From: Chlorops oryzae
Taxonomy: Eukaryota > Arthropoda > Insecta > Diptera > Chloropidae
Assembly: GCA_020466095.1 (NCBI GenBank)
Contig: CM035806.1
Span: forward strand, 9,823,224-9,887,223
Length of the DNA: 64,000 bases
Reading direction: 5' to 3'
Shown here: positions 35,070-45,624 of the stretch, one piece after another
Numbering within the stretch: position 1 is the first letter of the stretch
Layout of the letters: the number at the start of each line of letters is the position of its first letter
Notes under the pieces: model-generated
Told to the model about the DNA's origin: nothing
The model's database searches: none
The model's input: only the letters and a program-made list of their open reading frames with translations
Program-made: the position numbers and the translations under genes

Positions 35070-35977
35070 CACCGAGAGAAATAACAACAGTTAAATCAAC
35101 TACTTAGAACAGTTAATGTAAGAGTGGTCAAATAAACTGTATTCCGCGTTAAATGCACTGAAAAAGGCAGTCAAATGAACAGTTGAAAAACAGTTACTTT
35201 TTATGTTCAAATTCGCTTTCGTTCACTTAGACGTATAAAAGTTCGCATTCTGATCAACCGTCTCCGGAGTTTTCGATAGCTCAGTTGTTTAAGCTGTGAC
35301 TCGACAGTCGTGAGCTTCGGGGTTCTATCCCTGCTGGCGGCGGGAATTTTACTGAATTTTTTTTTAAATTACAGTTTTTTTTTTTTGTTCAGAGTGTAGT
35401 TGTTTTGGAAGACAAAAATTTTCTCCTAAATTTTTAAGATTTTAATTTATTTAATTTTTTTTAATGGTTCATTTTCAAGTAAAAAATTTTGGGAGTGAAA
35501 CAATTTCTTAAGCACGTTCCCTAAAACTTGAGCAACCATAAACTCAAGTGAGCATTTTGACCAACAAATTAAATTCGTTCGTTTTGCGTAATGGTTAAGA
35601 CGTTCGCCCAGCGAACTTTTGGAGGTCAGCGGTTCAAGGCTCGGCCGAGGCGACAAAATTTAAAGAGATGAAAGAGAAAAAGATTTAAATAGAAACAAAT
35701 AAATAAAGAAAAAATAAAATAATTGAATAAAAAAAAAAATATTAATAAAAGAAGATAAAAAAAAAATCAAAGCAAAAAATAAATTTTTTTTCCCAGTCGC
35801 TGGTGACAGTTGATTTAACCGCGAGACAGTTATATCAACCATCAGGTAGTTATATCCTTATTGACTGTATTTGTACTATTGAATTGACCGCTACTACACA
35901 TAAGCTAACAATTAACGGTGAACTCGGTTATTTTAACCTGCTTTTTCAGTTAATATAACTACCTTTTTCTCTCGGTG
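35070..35977 (+). mobile_element. 908-bp TIR element carrying two tRNA-like modules, copy 1
   Basis: CACCGAGAGAAA at the left and TTTCTCTCGGTG at the right are inverted ends. TA flanks are at 35068-35069 and 35978-35979, a Tc1/mariner-style target. No transposase. The interior contains two tRNA-like segments in the same orientation. The first, about 35272-35342, has GATAGCTCAGTTGTTTAAGC then GGGTTCTATCCC. The second, about 35580-35653, has GCGTAATGGTTAAGAC then GCGGTTCAAGGCTC. AGTTAA/TTAACT motifs fill the arms. A near-identical copy in the same orientation is at 55131-56042. Confidence 0.88.
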
Positions 35978-36194
35978 TATACATATTAAAAAATTATTAT
36001 GACATAAATACCAACTCCACAAAATGCATCTGGTATGTGACTCTGAATGCAGGCTTTCTCTTACAGACGCCGAGAGTTTTACCCTTCGAACGCGAAGAGG
36101 GCCAAAATATAGGAATAGATCTAAAGCAAAAGTTTTTCAAAATACATACATAAGCTAACAAGTGAATCCAAATAATTTCGTACAAGATCATAAT

Positions 36195-36748
36195 TAGAGG
36201 CAGGAAATTTTCGTTTTTACGAAATATCGGCGAATTCTTGCGAATTTTTGTAATATATGCGAATAAATGCGAAATATACGTTTTCGCTTTTTTTTAAAAG
36301 AAAAGAATAGATTCCAGCAATGCATTATTTTTTAAGTTGTTTAAATCCACACAAGAAAAAAAAAGCGATCGTCCAAGCTTACGGGTGAGTATTTGGACTC
36401 AAAAAGTATTGTAAATCGAAACAACAATAGGCATCCATTATGGAGTCCAACTAACAGCGTAGATGCAGAACGCTTCTTCAGCAAATATAGTACTGTTATA
36501 ACTGACAGAAGAACGACTCTAAAGGAATCAAATGTTGAATATACAACAATGTTAGCTTTTAATTAATTAATAATTTAATGCAAAATGTAATTAAAGTTCA
36601 ACTTTACTTAACATATAACAATTAAATGTTAAAACAAAGGTTTGTTATATAAAAAATGTTTTTATGCGAAATTTTAGCGAAATTTCGAAATTTCAATTTT
36701 TTTTTTGCGAAATCCCTGGTTTTTATTTGCGAAAATTTCCTGCCTTTA
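36195..36748 (+). mobile_element. internally deleted hAT transposon
   Basis: TAGAGGCAGGAAATTTTCG at the left and CGAAAATTTCCTGCCTTTA at the right are inverted ends. A perfect 8-bp target duplication ATCATAAT is at 36187-36194 and 36749-36756. GCGAAAT/GCGAAT repeats crowd both subterminal regions, as in hAT transposase-binding zones. A remnant of the transposase C-terminus remains inside. Confidence 0.95.
36363..36566 (+). pseudogene. hAT transposase C-terminal remnant
   Basis: An open frame ending in TAA (36564-36566) encodes the hAT C-terminal dimerisation domain signature. It has an upstream TGEYLDS segment, then WSPTNSVDAERFFSKYSTVI, then TDRRTTLKESNVE and a hydrophobic end. In intact hAT proteins this domain closes the RNase H-like fold and mediates dimerisation. 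The rest of the ~600-residue protein, including the catalytic acidic residues upstream, is deleted, so it cannot act alone. Confidence 0.85.
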
Positions 36749-36756
36749 ATCATAAT

Positions 36757-37417
36757 TTATAAAAATAAAAATAAATTGAGCATACATCGGCGCCCTAAGT
36801 TCCTTATATGTAGCTTCAAAGCCATTAAATCATTTCTCTCACTTATTTCGACTTAAGCTTCTTCTTCTTCCACATTGCCACAGAAATAAGAATAAAAATT
36901 AAAAAAAAAATTTATTTTTAAATAAAAAAAGACGTAAAGAAATAAAAACAATTTTTAATAAAAATAAAAAAAAAACATTAATAAAAAAACCCTCAATTAA
37001 ATGGATGAAGTAATTTATTTTGCGACAAGTCGACCTACGACTAACCCCGATGGGTTAGATTTTCGCGAATTGGGGTTGATCGTTAAAGCGAGGTTGAAAC
37101 AAAGATAAATTTAGCCTGCTTTTCGATGGCAAGAAAAATCGCTCAAGAGGATTGAGAGAAAGGGGAATTTTTGACACTCCATTAAAAGCTTCAATTCAAA
37201 AAAAACACGAAAAAATCAGCTTAATAGATCAAATAAGATGAGCAAAGCAAAAACAAACCAAAAAAAAAAAACAACAACAAACTTCTCTTAGCAGGAATTC
37301 TTAAAAATGTAGTAAAGCCACATTCTAATTTTTGAGTTTTAAATAAACCCGATTAGAACCTATAAAATATGTTTATTGCCATATTTATTTGTCTGTATCA
37401 AGACTCTTTTCTATATA
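36757..37417. other. non-coding spacer
   Basis: Poly-A-rich with no recognised feature. Confidence 0.35.
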
Positions 37418-37788
37418 CCCTGCAGGAAATGTCAATAGTAGTGAATCTATACGCTTTCTCTACTGACTGCGTCAACAGTACAACTGACCAGTTATACCTG
37501 TCGCAATGCTTTGCGTTATTGACATTTAACATTGACTTGTCATTGAATGTCAACAGCAGACCGAAAAACTATTGACGTCGGTACTATTATGTAGACCAAA
37601 GTAGTACTCTTTCGCTTTATAAGGAGACACGTTGTTGACATGGTCAATAAAGATGAACTATACCTCTTGACAGTACAGTTTCTCTAATGACACCGCCTAT
37701 AAATACTGTCGACGTTGGAACTAGTTCTCTTGTCTATATTGACGTCAATATAGACATGGGGTTATATGGCGACAGGCTTCCTGCAGGG
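37418..37788. mobile_element. CCCTGCAGG-ended TIR element
   Basis: CCCTGCAGGAAATGTC at the left and AGGCTTCCTGCAGGG at the right, with TA on both sides (37416-37417 and 37789-37790). The terminus and the following GAAATGTC match the CCCAGCGGGAAATGTC family at 15066, 16954 and 48272, so they share ancestry or a transposase. The interior is full of GTCAA/TTGAC inverted motifs and carries no tRNA-like module. Confidence 0.78.
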
Positions 37789-37799
37789 TAGGCATAGAA

Positions 37800-38417
37800 A
37801 AGAATACAAATATGTATGTAACGATGTTTTTTTTTTTATGTTTTTGAAAAGAGAATATAAACTATCCAGACTTTATATGTATATATGTAGTTCCGCATCC
37901 TATTTTACTTCTCAGCCCTAAAAAAAATTTTTGTGAAATAATTTATTGATCATTGGCTTGTCTGTTTTAAGACTCTTGGACCTTTAAGTTGATTTTTATA
38001 AGCGGGAGGAAAACACAGTAAAATAAAATAAAACTTTAAGTAAAGCTTTAAAAATATAAAGCTAAATAACAATTGCAAATCGGATCGAGTAATGTTATGC
38101 ATAACGCCACTAATACTTTGACTAAAGGCGAGCATTGATTTTTCAAGTAGAAAGCTGCAAATCCAATTGGCTGTATTCGCCAAAAACAGGCAAATGCTCA
38201 ACTTTCAGAACAACAACAAATAAAGATTAAATAAAATTTCGTTGCTCTGTGTTTGGCCATTTCAGGCCCCGATTTAGGGAGTGGCAAGCCCGGAAAATCC
38301 CTAAAACGGCAGTGTAAGAGGCGGCAAGAGCAACAAATCTTATTGTTTTATATATAGAGTGACAAAAAAAAAAGGCTGGAGTGACAGCAAACAGCACTAC
38401 TTTCAAACATATCGATA
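37800..38417. other. non-coding spacer
   Basis: No gene or repeat recognised. Confidence 0.35.
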
Positions 38418-38500
38418 ACACCGATGGTTTTTTGAAGACTCGATTGTTTTGATTCATTGACACTCACTTTAGATTTGGAAAGGTGGTGCTGGCGATGACA
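38418..38500. mobile_element. fragment of the 9319-10810 hAT family
   Basis: GATGGTTTTTTGAAGACT, TTTTGATTCAT and GGAAAGGTGGTGCTGGCG align in order with 9383-9460. Confidence 0.65.
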
Positions 38501-38547
38501 GGGTTGTTTTTAAATGGACAGGTGCCTAAAAATGTCCGCCTTCGATT

Positions 38548-38868
38548 ACCGAAATTACCGATTATTGAAATAATCGATTAATGCAATTATTGATTATATA
38601 AATGATCGATTAATGAAATTATCGATTATTTATATAATTGATTAATGAAAATATCCATTATTTAAACAATCGATTAATGAAAATATCCATTATTTAAATA
38701 ATCGATTAATGAAAATATCGATTATTGAAACTATCGATTGTTGAAATTATCGTTGATTGGAATTATACTGATATAATCGATTATTGACCCTATCGATTAT
38801 TGACCCTATCGATTATTGACCCTATCGATTATTGAACCTATCGATTATGGAACTATCGATTACACAAG
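38548..38868. repeat. degenerate ATCGATTA tandem repeat
   Basis: Variants of AATCGATTAATGAAAT and then TATCGATTATTGACCC repeat about every 16-28 bp. More than a dozen ATCGAT cores lie within 320 bp, next to a fragment of the TATCGAT-rich hAT family. Confidence 0.85.
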
Positions 38869-39210
38869 TAAACACGATTTTTGTTTCTGACTTCTGTATA
38901 TCAGATTCCGACTACTTATACCTTAGTAATGAAGGAAAATAATTTTTTTTTTTTAAGTTTGATTTTGTGGTCAGGAGGACGATTTTTGAAATTTTCGCGA
39001 TAATTTCTAGATTTTTCTCAAAATCAAAGGAAGTATGTTGTATGTGTTTTGCATTTAATGCATCTTGTTTAAAAGAGGAAGAATGTACCTTTACATCGAT
39101 GTATCATGTGTTTCAATCAAAGTTTTACTTCAAGATTTATAGCCATTCAAATTTGAAAAATGTGGATTTTTTTGAATTTTTTTTCGAAATTTTTTGAATT
39201 CATTTTGATA
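38869..39210. other. non-coding spacer
   Basis: AT-rich with no recognised feature. Confidence 0.35.
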
Positions 39211-39212
39211 TA

Positions 39213-39546
39213 CAGGGTGTCCAAATAATGTTTGGAGTTATTTTAACATGCGATACCTCGATTCAAGAGGAATATTTTTTGCTTCTACACCACATTTCTA
39301 AGTGGTACCGTTTGCGAGCTATGGCACTTTGAAAAATATATATTTAAGTATGAAATTCTTGTTTAAAAAAAGAAATTTTTTAATTTGTTTTCAAAATTCA
39401 AAATTTCATACTAAAATATATAGTTTTCAAAGTGCCATAGCTTGCAAACGGTACCACTTAGAAATGTGGTGTAGAAGCAAAAAATATTGCTCTTGAATCG
39501 AGGTATCGCATGTTAAAATAACTCCAAACATTAATTGGACACCCTG
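39213..39546. mobile_element. palindromic mariner-type MITE
   Basis: CAGGGTGTCCAAATAATGTT at the left and its inverse at the right, with TA flanks at 39211-39212 and 39547-39548. The inverted repeats extend over almost the full length (about 150 bp each arm, very few mismatches), leaving a short loop near 39370. CAGGGTGTCC ends are characteristic of Tc1/mariner MITEs. Confidence 0.93.
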
Positions 39547-39548
39547 TA

Positions 39549-40563
39549 TTTATTCGGTAAAAATTCTGAAAATAATTTTTTTTATTTTGAAACAATAACT
39601 GCGTATTTTACGTTTCCAAATTATGTTATGGTATGCTGAAATTGGTAGAAAATTGTAGAAGTTATAAGGAGTTTTCCGACTCTACTCAAATTCAAAATGC
39701 GTCATGCGAAAATCGTCGACCATGCATTCAAACCGCTGCCGACGTCCGATTTCGATGAAAATTTATATACATATAGAATAAGTGAAAAATTCTGAAAAAT
39801 TTTTGCACTTAAACACTGATTACAACTAGTCGTTTTTGGACCAGTTTGCAACTAGACCCATTTTGAATAGTCATATTTCGAGTAACCTCAGAGTACTCCT
39901 TTTTTGGTAAGCTGACCTCTTTTTTACTCCAGGGTATGAATTAACATAAATTTTGCTTAGGGCCGACAAAGAGGGGTAGTTCATTCAACGTTGGAAAATT
40001 TGCGATCGCAAACTTATCGAGGACATTTCGTGAACCTGCATGGGCGAATTTTACCAAGTCATTAAATCATATTAAAGGCTTTTAACCCTTTAAGCCATTT
40101 CAGCTCTAAATGCAATTAAAACTGGAATCAATTAAATTCAACCCTCTTTTTAAGCGTACTCCTACGTTTTGTAAATAAACAAAAAAAAAAAAAAATTAAA
40201 AATCGCAATTCCAAAAGGGTTGCCAGGCCGGTTTATTTAATTATTTTTTCTCTTCTAGGAACTTCACCGAAATGAATGACTTTTAACTATATTTTGTCAC
40301 GACAATTTAATTAAAATAATTACAAATGGATACAAAAAAAAAAAGGGGGAAAAAAGCTAACAACAAATTATTGTTCTTGAATTCTTCGACTATTTATCGT
40401 CTGGCGTCTGGGACTTATTTTGAAATTTGGCGACAAAAATTAACACTTCTTCGAATTTTTGTAAAAAGAAATATTTCCTTGACACACCGGATTTATCGAT
40501 ATGCCGATTTTTTGTTTTCTATATACATACGTCACATATAAATTTGAATGTGTGTATGTATAT
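39549..40563. other. non-coding spacer
   Basis: No ORF with recognisable content and no repeat family found. Confidence 0.35.
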
Positions 40564-40564
40564 A

Positions 40565-40700
40565 CAGTAAAACTTCCATAACTTAAATCTTTCATTACCC
40601 CAAATAGAATATCATGGCAATAGCGTTCGAAGTTCTAGGTTCACTCCATTGATCTGGCTCTTTCGATAATTTTTTAATTCGAGTTATGCAAGTTTGACTG
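40565..40700. mobile_element. pogo/Tigger-like MITE
   Basis: CAGTAAAACTTCCATAACTT at the left and GAGTTATGCAAGTTTGACTG at the right are inverted ends. TA is at the left flank and TG (decayed) at the right. Same family as 32802-33078. Confidence 0.78.
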
Positions 40701-40701
40701 T

Positions 40702-41480
40702 GGCATATATATGTATAGTTGTTGTTTTTTTTTTTGCTACCAATAGGCTCATGTATTTTTGCATATTTTTGATTTTATTGTTTTTGTTTGAATTTTTGTA
40801 CCTTTTTTTGGATGTTTTTTTTTTTTATTGTATTGAAATTCGTAGGTATGGACTCGAGCGTCATAGATTGGAATTCCCCTAAAAACTGCGGAACAGTCTG
40901 AAGAAGACTCGTTTTCAAGCACAGATTTATTGTCGAAATTTTTAAATAAGCGACATGCAACAGAAAAAAAAAAGGAAAAATGAAAGGAAACAATTTTTTT
41001 ATACTTACAAAAAATAAAAAACCAAAAACCAAAAAAAAAGAAATAAATAAAAAGTAAAATAAAAATAAAAATAAAAATAATTCAGACATCGGATCCGGTT
41101 TAAATTTAAATTTGAATTTAAATATTGATTTACTTTCGCTCCCTCAAGCAAAACGTTCACACTGGCGCCCCTTTGGAATTCCATAAAAAATTATGTTTCG
41201 TTTATTTTATTTTATTTTGTTTTATTTTATTTTATTTTATATTTTATTGCTGATGGTTTTGTTTTCGTTCTTTGTTTTTGCTGCTTTCATTATTATTGTC
41301 TTTTGTATTCGAATTGTTTTGAGTTCTCATTTGTCTAAATTTAGCATTCGTTAATTAAATGCTGTGTTCTCTATTTCAACTGAAATTATACAAATATTTC
41401 ATAATTGGACCTATGAAGTTACATTCAGGAAGAGAGGGAATGAGCGAGTGGGTGAATAAAGGCGGGTGAGAGTGGTACTT
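40702..41480. other. non-coding spacer
   Basis: T-rich and A-rich tracts, with TTTTATTTTA units at 41195-41245. No gene. Confidence 0.4.
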
Positions 41481-41486
41481 AGATAC

Positions 41487-42197
41487 CCAGCTGGGTGTTT
41501 TGGTGCCTCGCCACGAAGTGTATGAAGAAGTAGATAGGCCAATGTAAGAAAAATAAATGCAGCTACCATGACAAACCATGCCGTTCACCCGGTATATACA
41601 TAGTTTGTGTATTGAACGAAGCCAGCTAAGCCGCTATGTTTTTTTTTTTTTATTATTACGATATACCAATGCTATACACAGCGAACGCAGTCTTCACACC
41701 ACGGCACATCCTAGGACACCCAGCCGGGCCTTGTAGTTACTAGGCACTCAGTGTACAGAGTAGTTAATAGGCAAAAATGAAATAATTGACTGCCTACTAC
41801 ACGATACACTTGGTGCATAGCAAGTATGCAGAACCGAAGAAAGCAACCGAAGCCGAACGGCACGAAGTACACGTATACAGCAATGTGCTTTAGCAACGAA
41901 AACACACGAAGTATGCCCATATACAGCCGCTATCCACTTCGAACCCAGTTATCACACCACCGCACCAGCCTAGGACATTTTTTAACAAAAGTGCATAAGT
42001 TTTGTATATCAGCATAGTGTTGTGCACATCATACTTGGTGCTATGGCAGTGATCGGACACTTCCTGTACACAGTTCCGGCTGGGCATGTACCTATAAGGA
42101 AAAGTCGACAGGTCTCGTATATTAGCAACGTGCTGTGCACAGCATTTTTTATACTATGCACGTGTTCCAGCACCTCCTGTACTCAGTTCCGGCTGGG
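41487..42197. repeat. cluster of CCCAGCYGG-ended, ~110-bp diverged repeats
   Basis: CCCAGCTGG at 41487, CCCAGCCGGG at 41719 and CCGGCTGGG at 42078 and 42189 recur. Between them are related segments (GTATATYAGCAAYGTGYTGTGC, then CACTTCCTGTAC-CAGTTCCGGCTGGG) in at least two tandem units, about 41995-42086 and 42110-42197. Probably nested or duplicated TIR elements. Exact boundaries are not resolved. Confidence 0.5.
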
Positions 42198-42204
42198 TTG
42201 ATTG

Positions 42205-43965
42205 ATAATAAATATTAATTGTACCCGAAGCATTGTTTTGTGGCATGCGATTTTTTTTCGGAAGTACATCTTATAGGTTTAAAACAAAATTAGCTTGCTT
42301 TAACTTTTAGATAACTACTGAAACACATATAAATAAATTATATGAAATTTACAGTGTTGCCCGGTGACTTTTCTCTCAAAAAGGGTCTTTTGTTTTCGAA
42401 ATTTTCCCACACACAAAAAAATTGCACAAAATTTTATAAATTTTCGCACGAAAAATGTGCCAAAAAATTACCAAAAAAAAAAACCCCTTCCTCCCTTACC
42501 GAATATATTTATATCAAATTTTCATACACTTTCATATTATAATGCAGTCGAATCTGGGCAGATCCAGACGTTAGGGACGCTGCTTTCGGACAATTTAAGT
42601 CAAGTTTTTAATATGAAAAGAATGTGAAAATTTAGATTTTATTGCAATAAGAGTTCGGTAAAGATCAGGTTTATTGAAAATATTGGGATAGAAATTATAA
42701 CTTTCATTACTACGAAAACCTCAGGCGAAAGAGTCGGCGTTGCGGACGCGGATTCACTTCCACAGGCTGGGAGAATTTTTCAAATCCGCAGTGAAAAACA
42801 ACTCCCTGGGAATATTTAGAATTGGGCCGAATGACTTTTTTTCGATAATTTTCCTGCAGAAAACAGAACACTTTCCCCTCGGATTTAAAAAACAAAAAAC
42901 TTTTGGTCCTGTTTTTGCTATTGAAAAAATGTTGATTAAAATTCAAAATTCAATTCAAAAATCCATAAAAATTAGAAAAATTCCACAATCTGTCATGACT
43001 GCATCCAGCCAATCGCAAGAAATTTCCTGCAAAAAAAAAAAAATATCGAAAATAACAAAAACATAAATTAAAAAAATAAAAACATAAAAAAAAATTAATA
43101 TAAAAGAAATCCAAAAATTCTCATTTAATCAACACATTCCGTTGACAACAATCCCTAAGATTCTATGTAAAAAAAAAAAAACGTCCGGCGATAACTTCGA
43201 GTTCATACATCCATCATGCCATTTTAGCTGGCATTTATTAAATTTCTCGCGAGACTCAAGCCATTCAATCGAGATTCTGACGGGACGTCATGTCATCATA
43301 ATGCAATATTCTTTTATTAAATAGTAGTTTTGATTTTATTTTTATAGTGCTCCATTCATTGACCCAAAGCGACTAATCTCAAACTACATACTCTTATACT
43401 GAAAACTATTTTAAACTCGTTGCCGATCTATGATCGACAACGTTTTGTTCGAGAGCCGGAACAACTTGTCAGCATGTCAATTAAAAATAATCTCTGACCT
43501 TAAAATTCGAATTTAACGTCTTGAGAGCATATTGCCAAGCGATAAGGGGGACAATCGTAAAGTGAAAAAAAAAAAAAAAAGTATTTTGCAAAACGATCAT
43601 GCTCGTCATTATCAGCCAGCGATGGAAAAAATTAGCTTTAATGTTTCAATGATAGCATCAAAAATATGAAAAAAAAAAAACAAATAAATAAATAAAAAAT
43701 AAAAAATCATAACACACTTAAGGCATATTGAGCTTTAAAATTCTCTTGCTAGGTCGTTGGTATTGTGTAATTCTTTGCCCATGAGTAATGTGTGCTTGAC
43801 TTTTCGCAATCTTAAATGAAATTTTAAAGTGAATTCTGCTTAATTTGATTTCATCGTTCGCACTATTTACATATATAAGCTTACTTTTCTACATTCTTCA
43901 TTGACTGAATTATTATTTAAATAAAATAAATAAAATAATTAAAATAAATAAATATGTGCATGTAT
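42205..43965. other. non-coding spacer
   Basis: AT-rich. A TTGCCCGGTGACTTTT motif is at 42357 and A-rich tracts are at 43030-43095 and 43666-43705. No gene recognised. Confidence 0.4.
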
Positions 43966-43967
43966 AT

Positions 43968-44610
43968 TAGGGCGGTCCAAATTCGTTTTATTTTGCGAGT
44001 CACCCCCTCAAAATGTAGTAGAGGGCAACAGAAAAGGGCAATGAAAAGATTTAGATCGATCGGACATCATTTAGGGAGGTCAAGGTTCAGAAACATGATT
44101 TTTTAAACTCATGCCGCCAGTAGATACAATGAACAAAAATATGCACTTACATTTTTCTAAATATCTCCAAAACTAATTCAGATTAGAAGATGAAACAATC
44201 GCTGGCTGATTCCTAATACAACAGGAAATCCAAAAATATTTTTTTTAATTTTTACACTGAGAAAATTTTTTTGAGAAAACTAACAAGAAAATTCTAAAAG
44301 GTTTTTTTTTTGCTCATGCTTCTTCGAATATTTTTTTTTACTATATTAAAGTCTTTTGTGCTTTCTTTGAGTGGAAAATTATTTTTTTATTTTACGCTTT
44401 TTACGCATTATTTTACGTTTTAATTTACCGATAGATGTAAAAGAAAGTGAAATATTTTTATTTAATAAAGAACGCTTTTATCCATTTTTGGACTTAAAAA
44501 TTCGTTTAATTGGAAAAAAATAAAACGTTTAGAATTTTCTTGTTAGTTTTGTGAAACAATTTTTCTCAGTGTAAAAATTAAAATTTTCCATACAATTTTG
44601 AACCACCCTA
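43968..44610. mobile_element. TIR element TTAGGGYGGTYCAAA, with nested insertion
   Basis: TAGGGCGGTCCAAATTCG at the left pairs with CAATTTTGAACCACCCTA at the right. Its own length is about 325 bp once the nested element at 44255-44571 is removed. Non-coding. Confidence 0.75.
44255..44571. mobile_element. nested TA-target MITE, CACTGAGAAAA ends
   Basis: CACTGAGAAAATTTTTTTGA at the left mirrors the right end ATTTTTCTCAGTG. Both arms share AACTAACAAGAAAATTCTAA inverted. TA flanks are at 44253-44254 and 44572-44573. It lies wholly inside the element at 43968-44610, so it inserted later. Confidence 0.85.
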
Positions 44611-44788
44611 ATGTATATATATATAGAATCGAATTAATTCTAGTTTTTTCTTATTAAATTCATCGCCCTTACGTAGAATATTTTCCTCATATCAGTTTTT
44701 CTTTTCCACTTACAACATAAAAAATCATTTATTGATAAGCCCTTGCAGTGTAAAATGTCATTTGAAATTATTTTGTATGAAAAAATAC

Positions 44789-45610
44789 CCGACACACTCT
44801 GTGTCGACAGTATATTGCGCTTGTCCGTACGTGTGTTTTACCCACTCGAGGTAGACCATGTATTAAATATCCATAGAAATAATCAGCGTCGCCAGGACAT
44901 TCGATTTAGCCAACTACGTCCGTTTATCCGTCTTTCTGTTTGTCTGTCTGTCTGTTTGTCTGTCCGTATACCTGTGATCAGCATTCTTATTGAGAAAGTT
45001 GACTTATCTTGACGAAATTTGGTATGCGTGTTCGCGGGGGGACATGAGTAAGAACAAGTTCGAGAATAGACCAGACCGGACAACTTTTAAGGGTATCTCC
45101 AGTACAAGGGTCTGTTATGAAAATCCAAAAAAATTGCTCTGAAACCTGAATTTTTTGAAATATTTGAATGAAATTTAATATGCAAGCATATTTTAGGGCT
45201 TTAAACAGTCCCCCGTAGAGAAAAATGTGGGGCCCGGGGGATTTTTGACAAAAAAGTGCGACAAAAAAATGGTCGCATGATGAAGAATTGTGGGCCGCTT
45301 TAAAAAGCTGGAGGATGTTTATGCTCAGGGTCCTCTAACAAACAATTGTGATCAATTCAGAAAGCCTGCGCCCGGGGGGAAATCCCCCTTTTCCCCGTCC
45401 CTCTCTACTGGCCTGGCTTTAAATGTAATTTCTAAAAATTGAAAAGTGGTCGTCGCAAAATATCGATTTTCATAAAGCAATTGAACAGATGTTTAAATGG
45501 TCGAGGTCATGGAGCTTGCTTCAAAAAAATATAGTATAACATATTGTCCGGCTCGCTCGGCTATAACACCCTTACTTGTGTTTCTTTTGAAGGAATCAAC
45601 CACAACATCC
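44789..45610 (+). mobile_element. DINE-1/mini-me-like element, interrupted
   Basis: Begins CCCGACACACTCTGTGTCGA and includes a conserved ATCAGCGTC...ATTCGATTTAGCCA core. A (GTCY)n microsatellite follows at about 44930-44968, then a body with CTCCAGTAC and TATAACACCCTTACTTGTG. This order (core, GTCY tract, body) is that of Drosophila DINE-1/INE-1 or mini-me elements, which are non-autonomous Helitron relatives. A hAT MITE at 45206-45415 splits it. A sister copy is at 61486-62350, and part of the body is at 54540-54895. Confidence 0.72.
45206..45415. mobile_element. hAT MITE inserted in the DINE-like element
   Basis: CAGTCCCCCGTAGAG at the left and CTCTCTACTGGCCTG at the right, with a perfect 8-bp duplication GCTTTAAA at 45198-45205 and 45416-45423. 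Same family as 5126-5264. GC-rich, unlike its AT-rich host. Confidence 0.92.
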
Positions 45611-45624
45611 GTCGTAATACTTTT

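Noticed and set aside
35272..35653. tRNA-like blocks considered as functional tRNA genes
   Set aside because: B boxes are good but acceptor and anticodon arms do not pair, and the blocks recur inside mobile elements.
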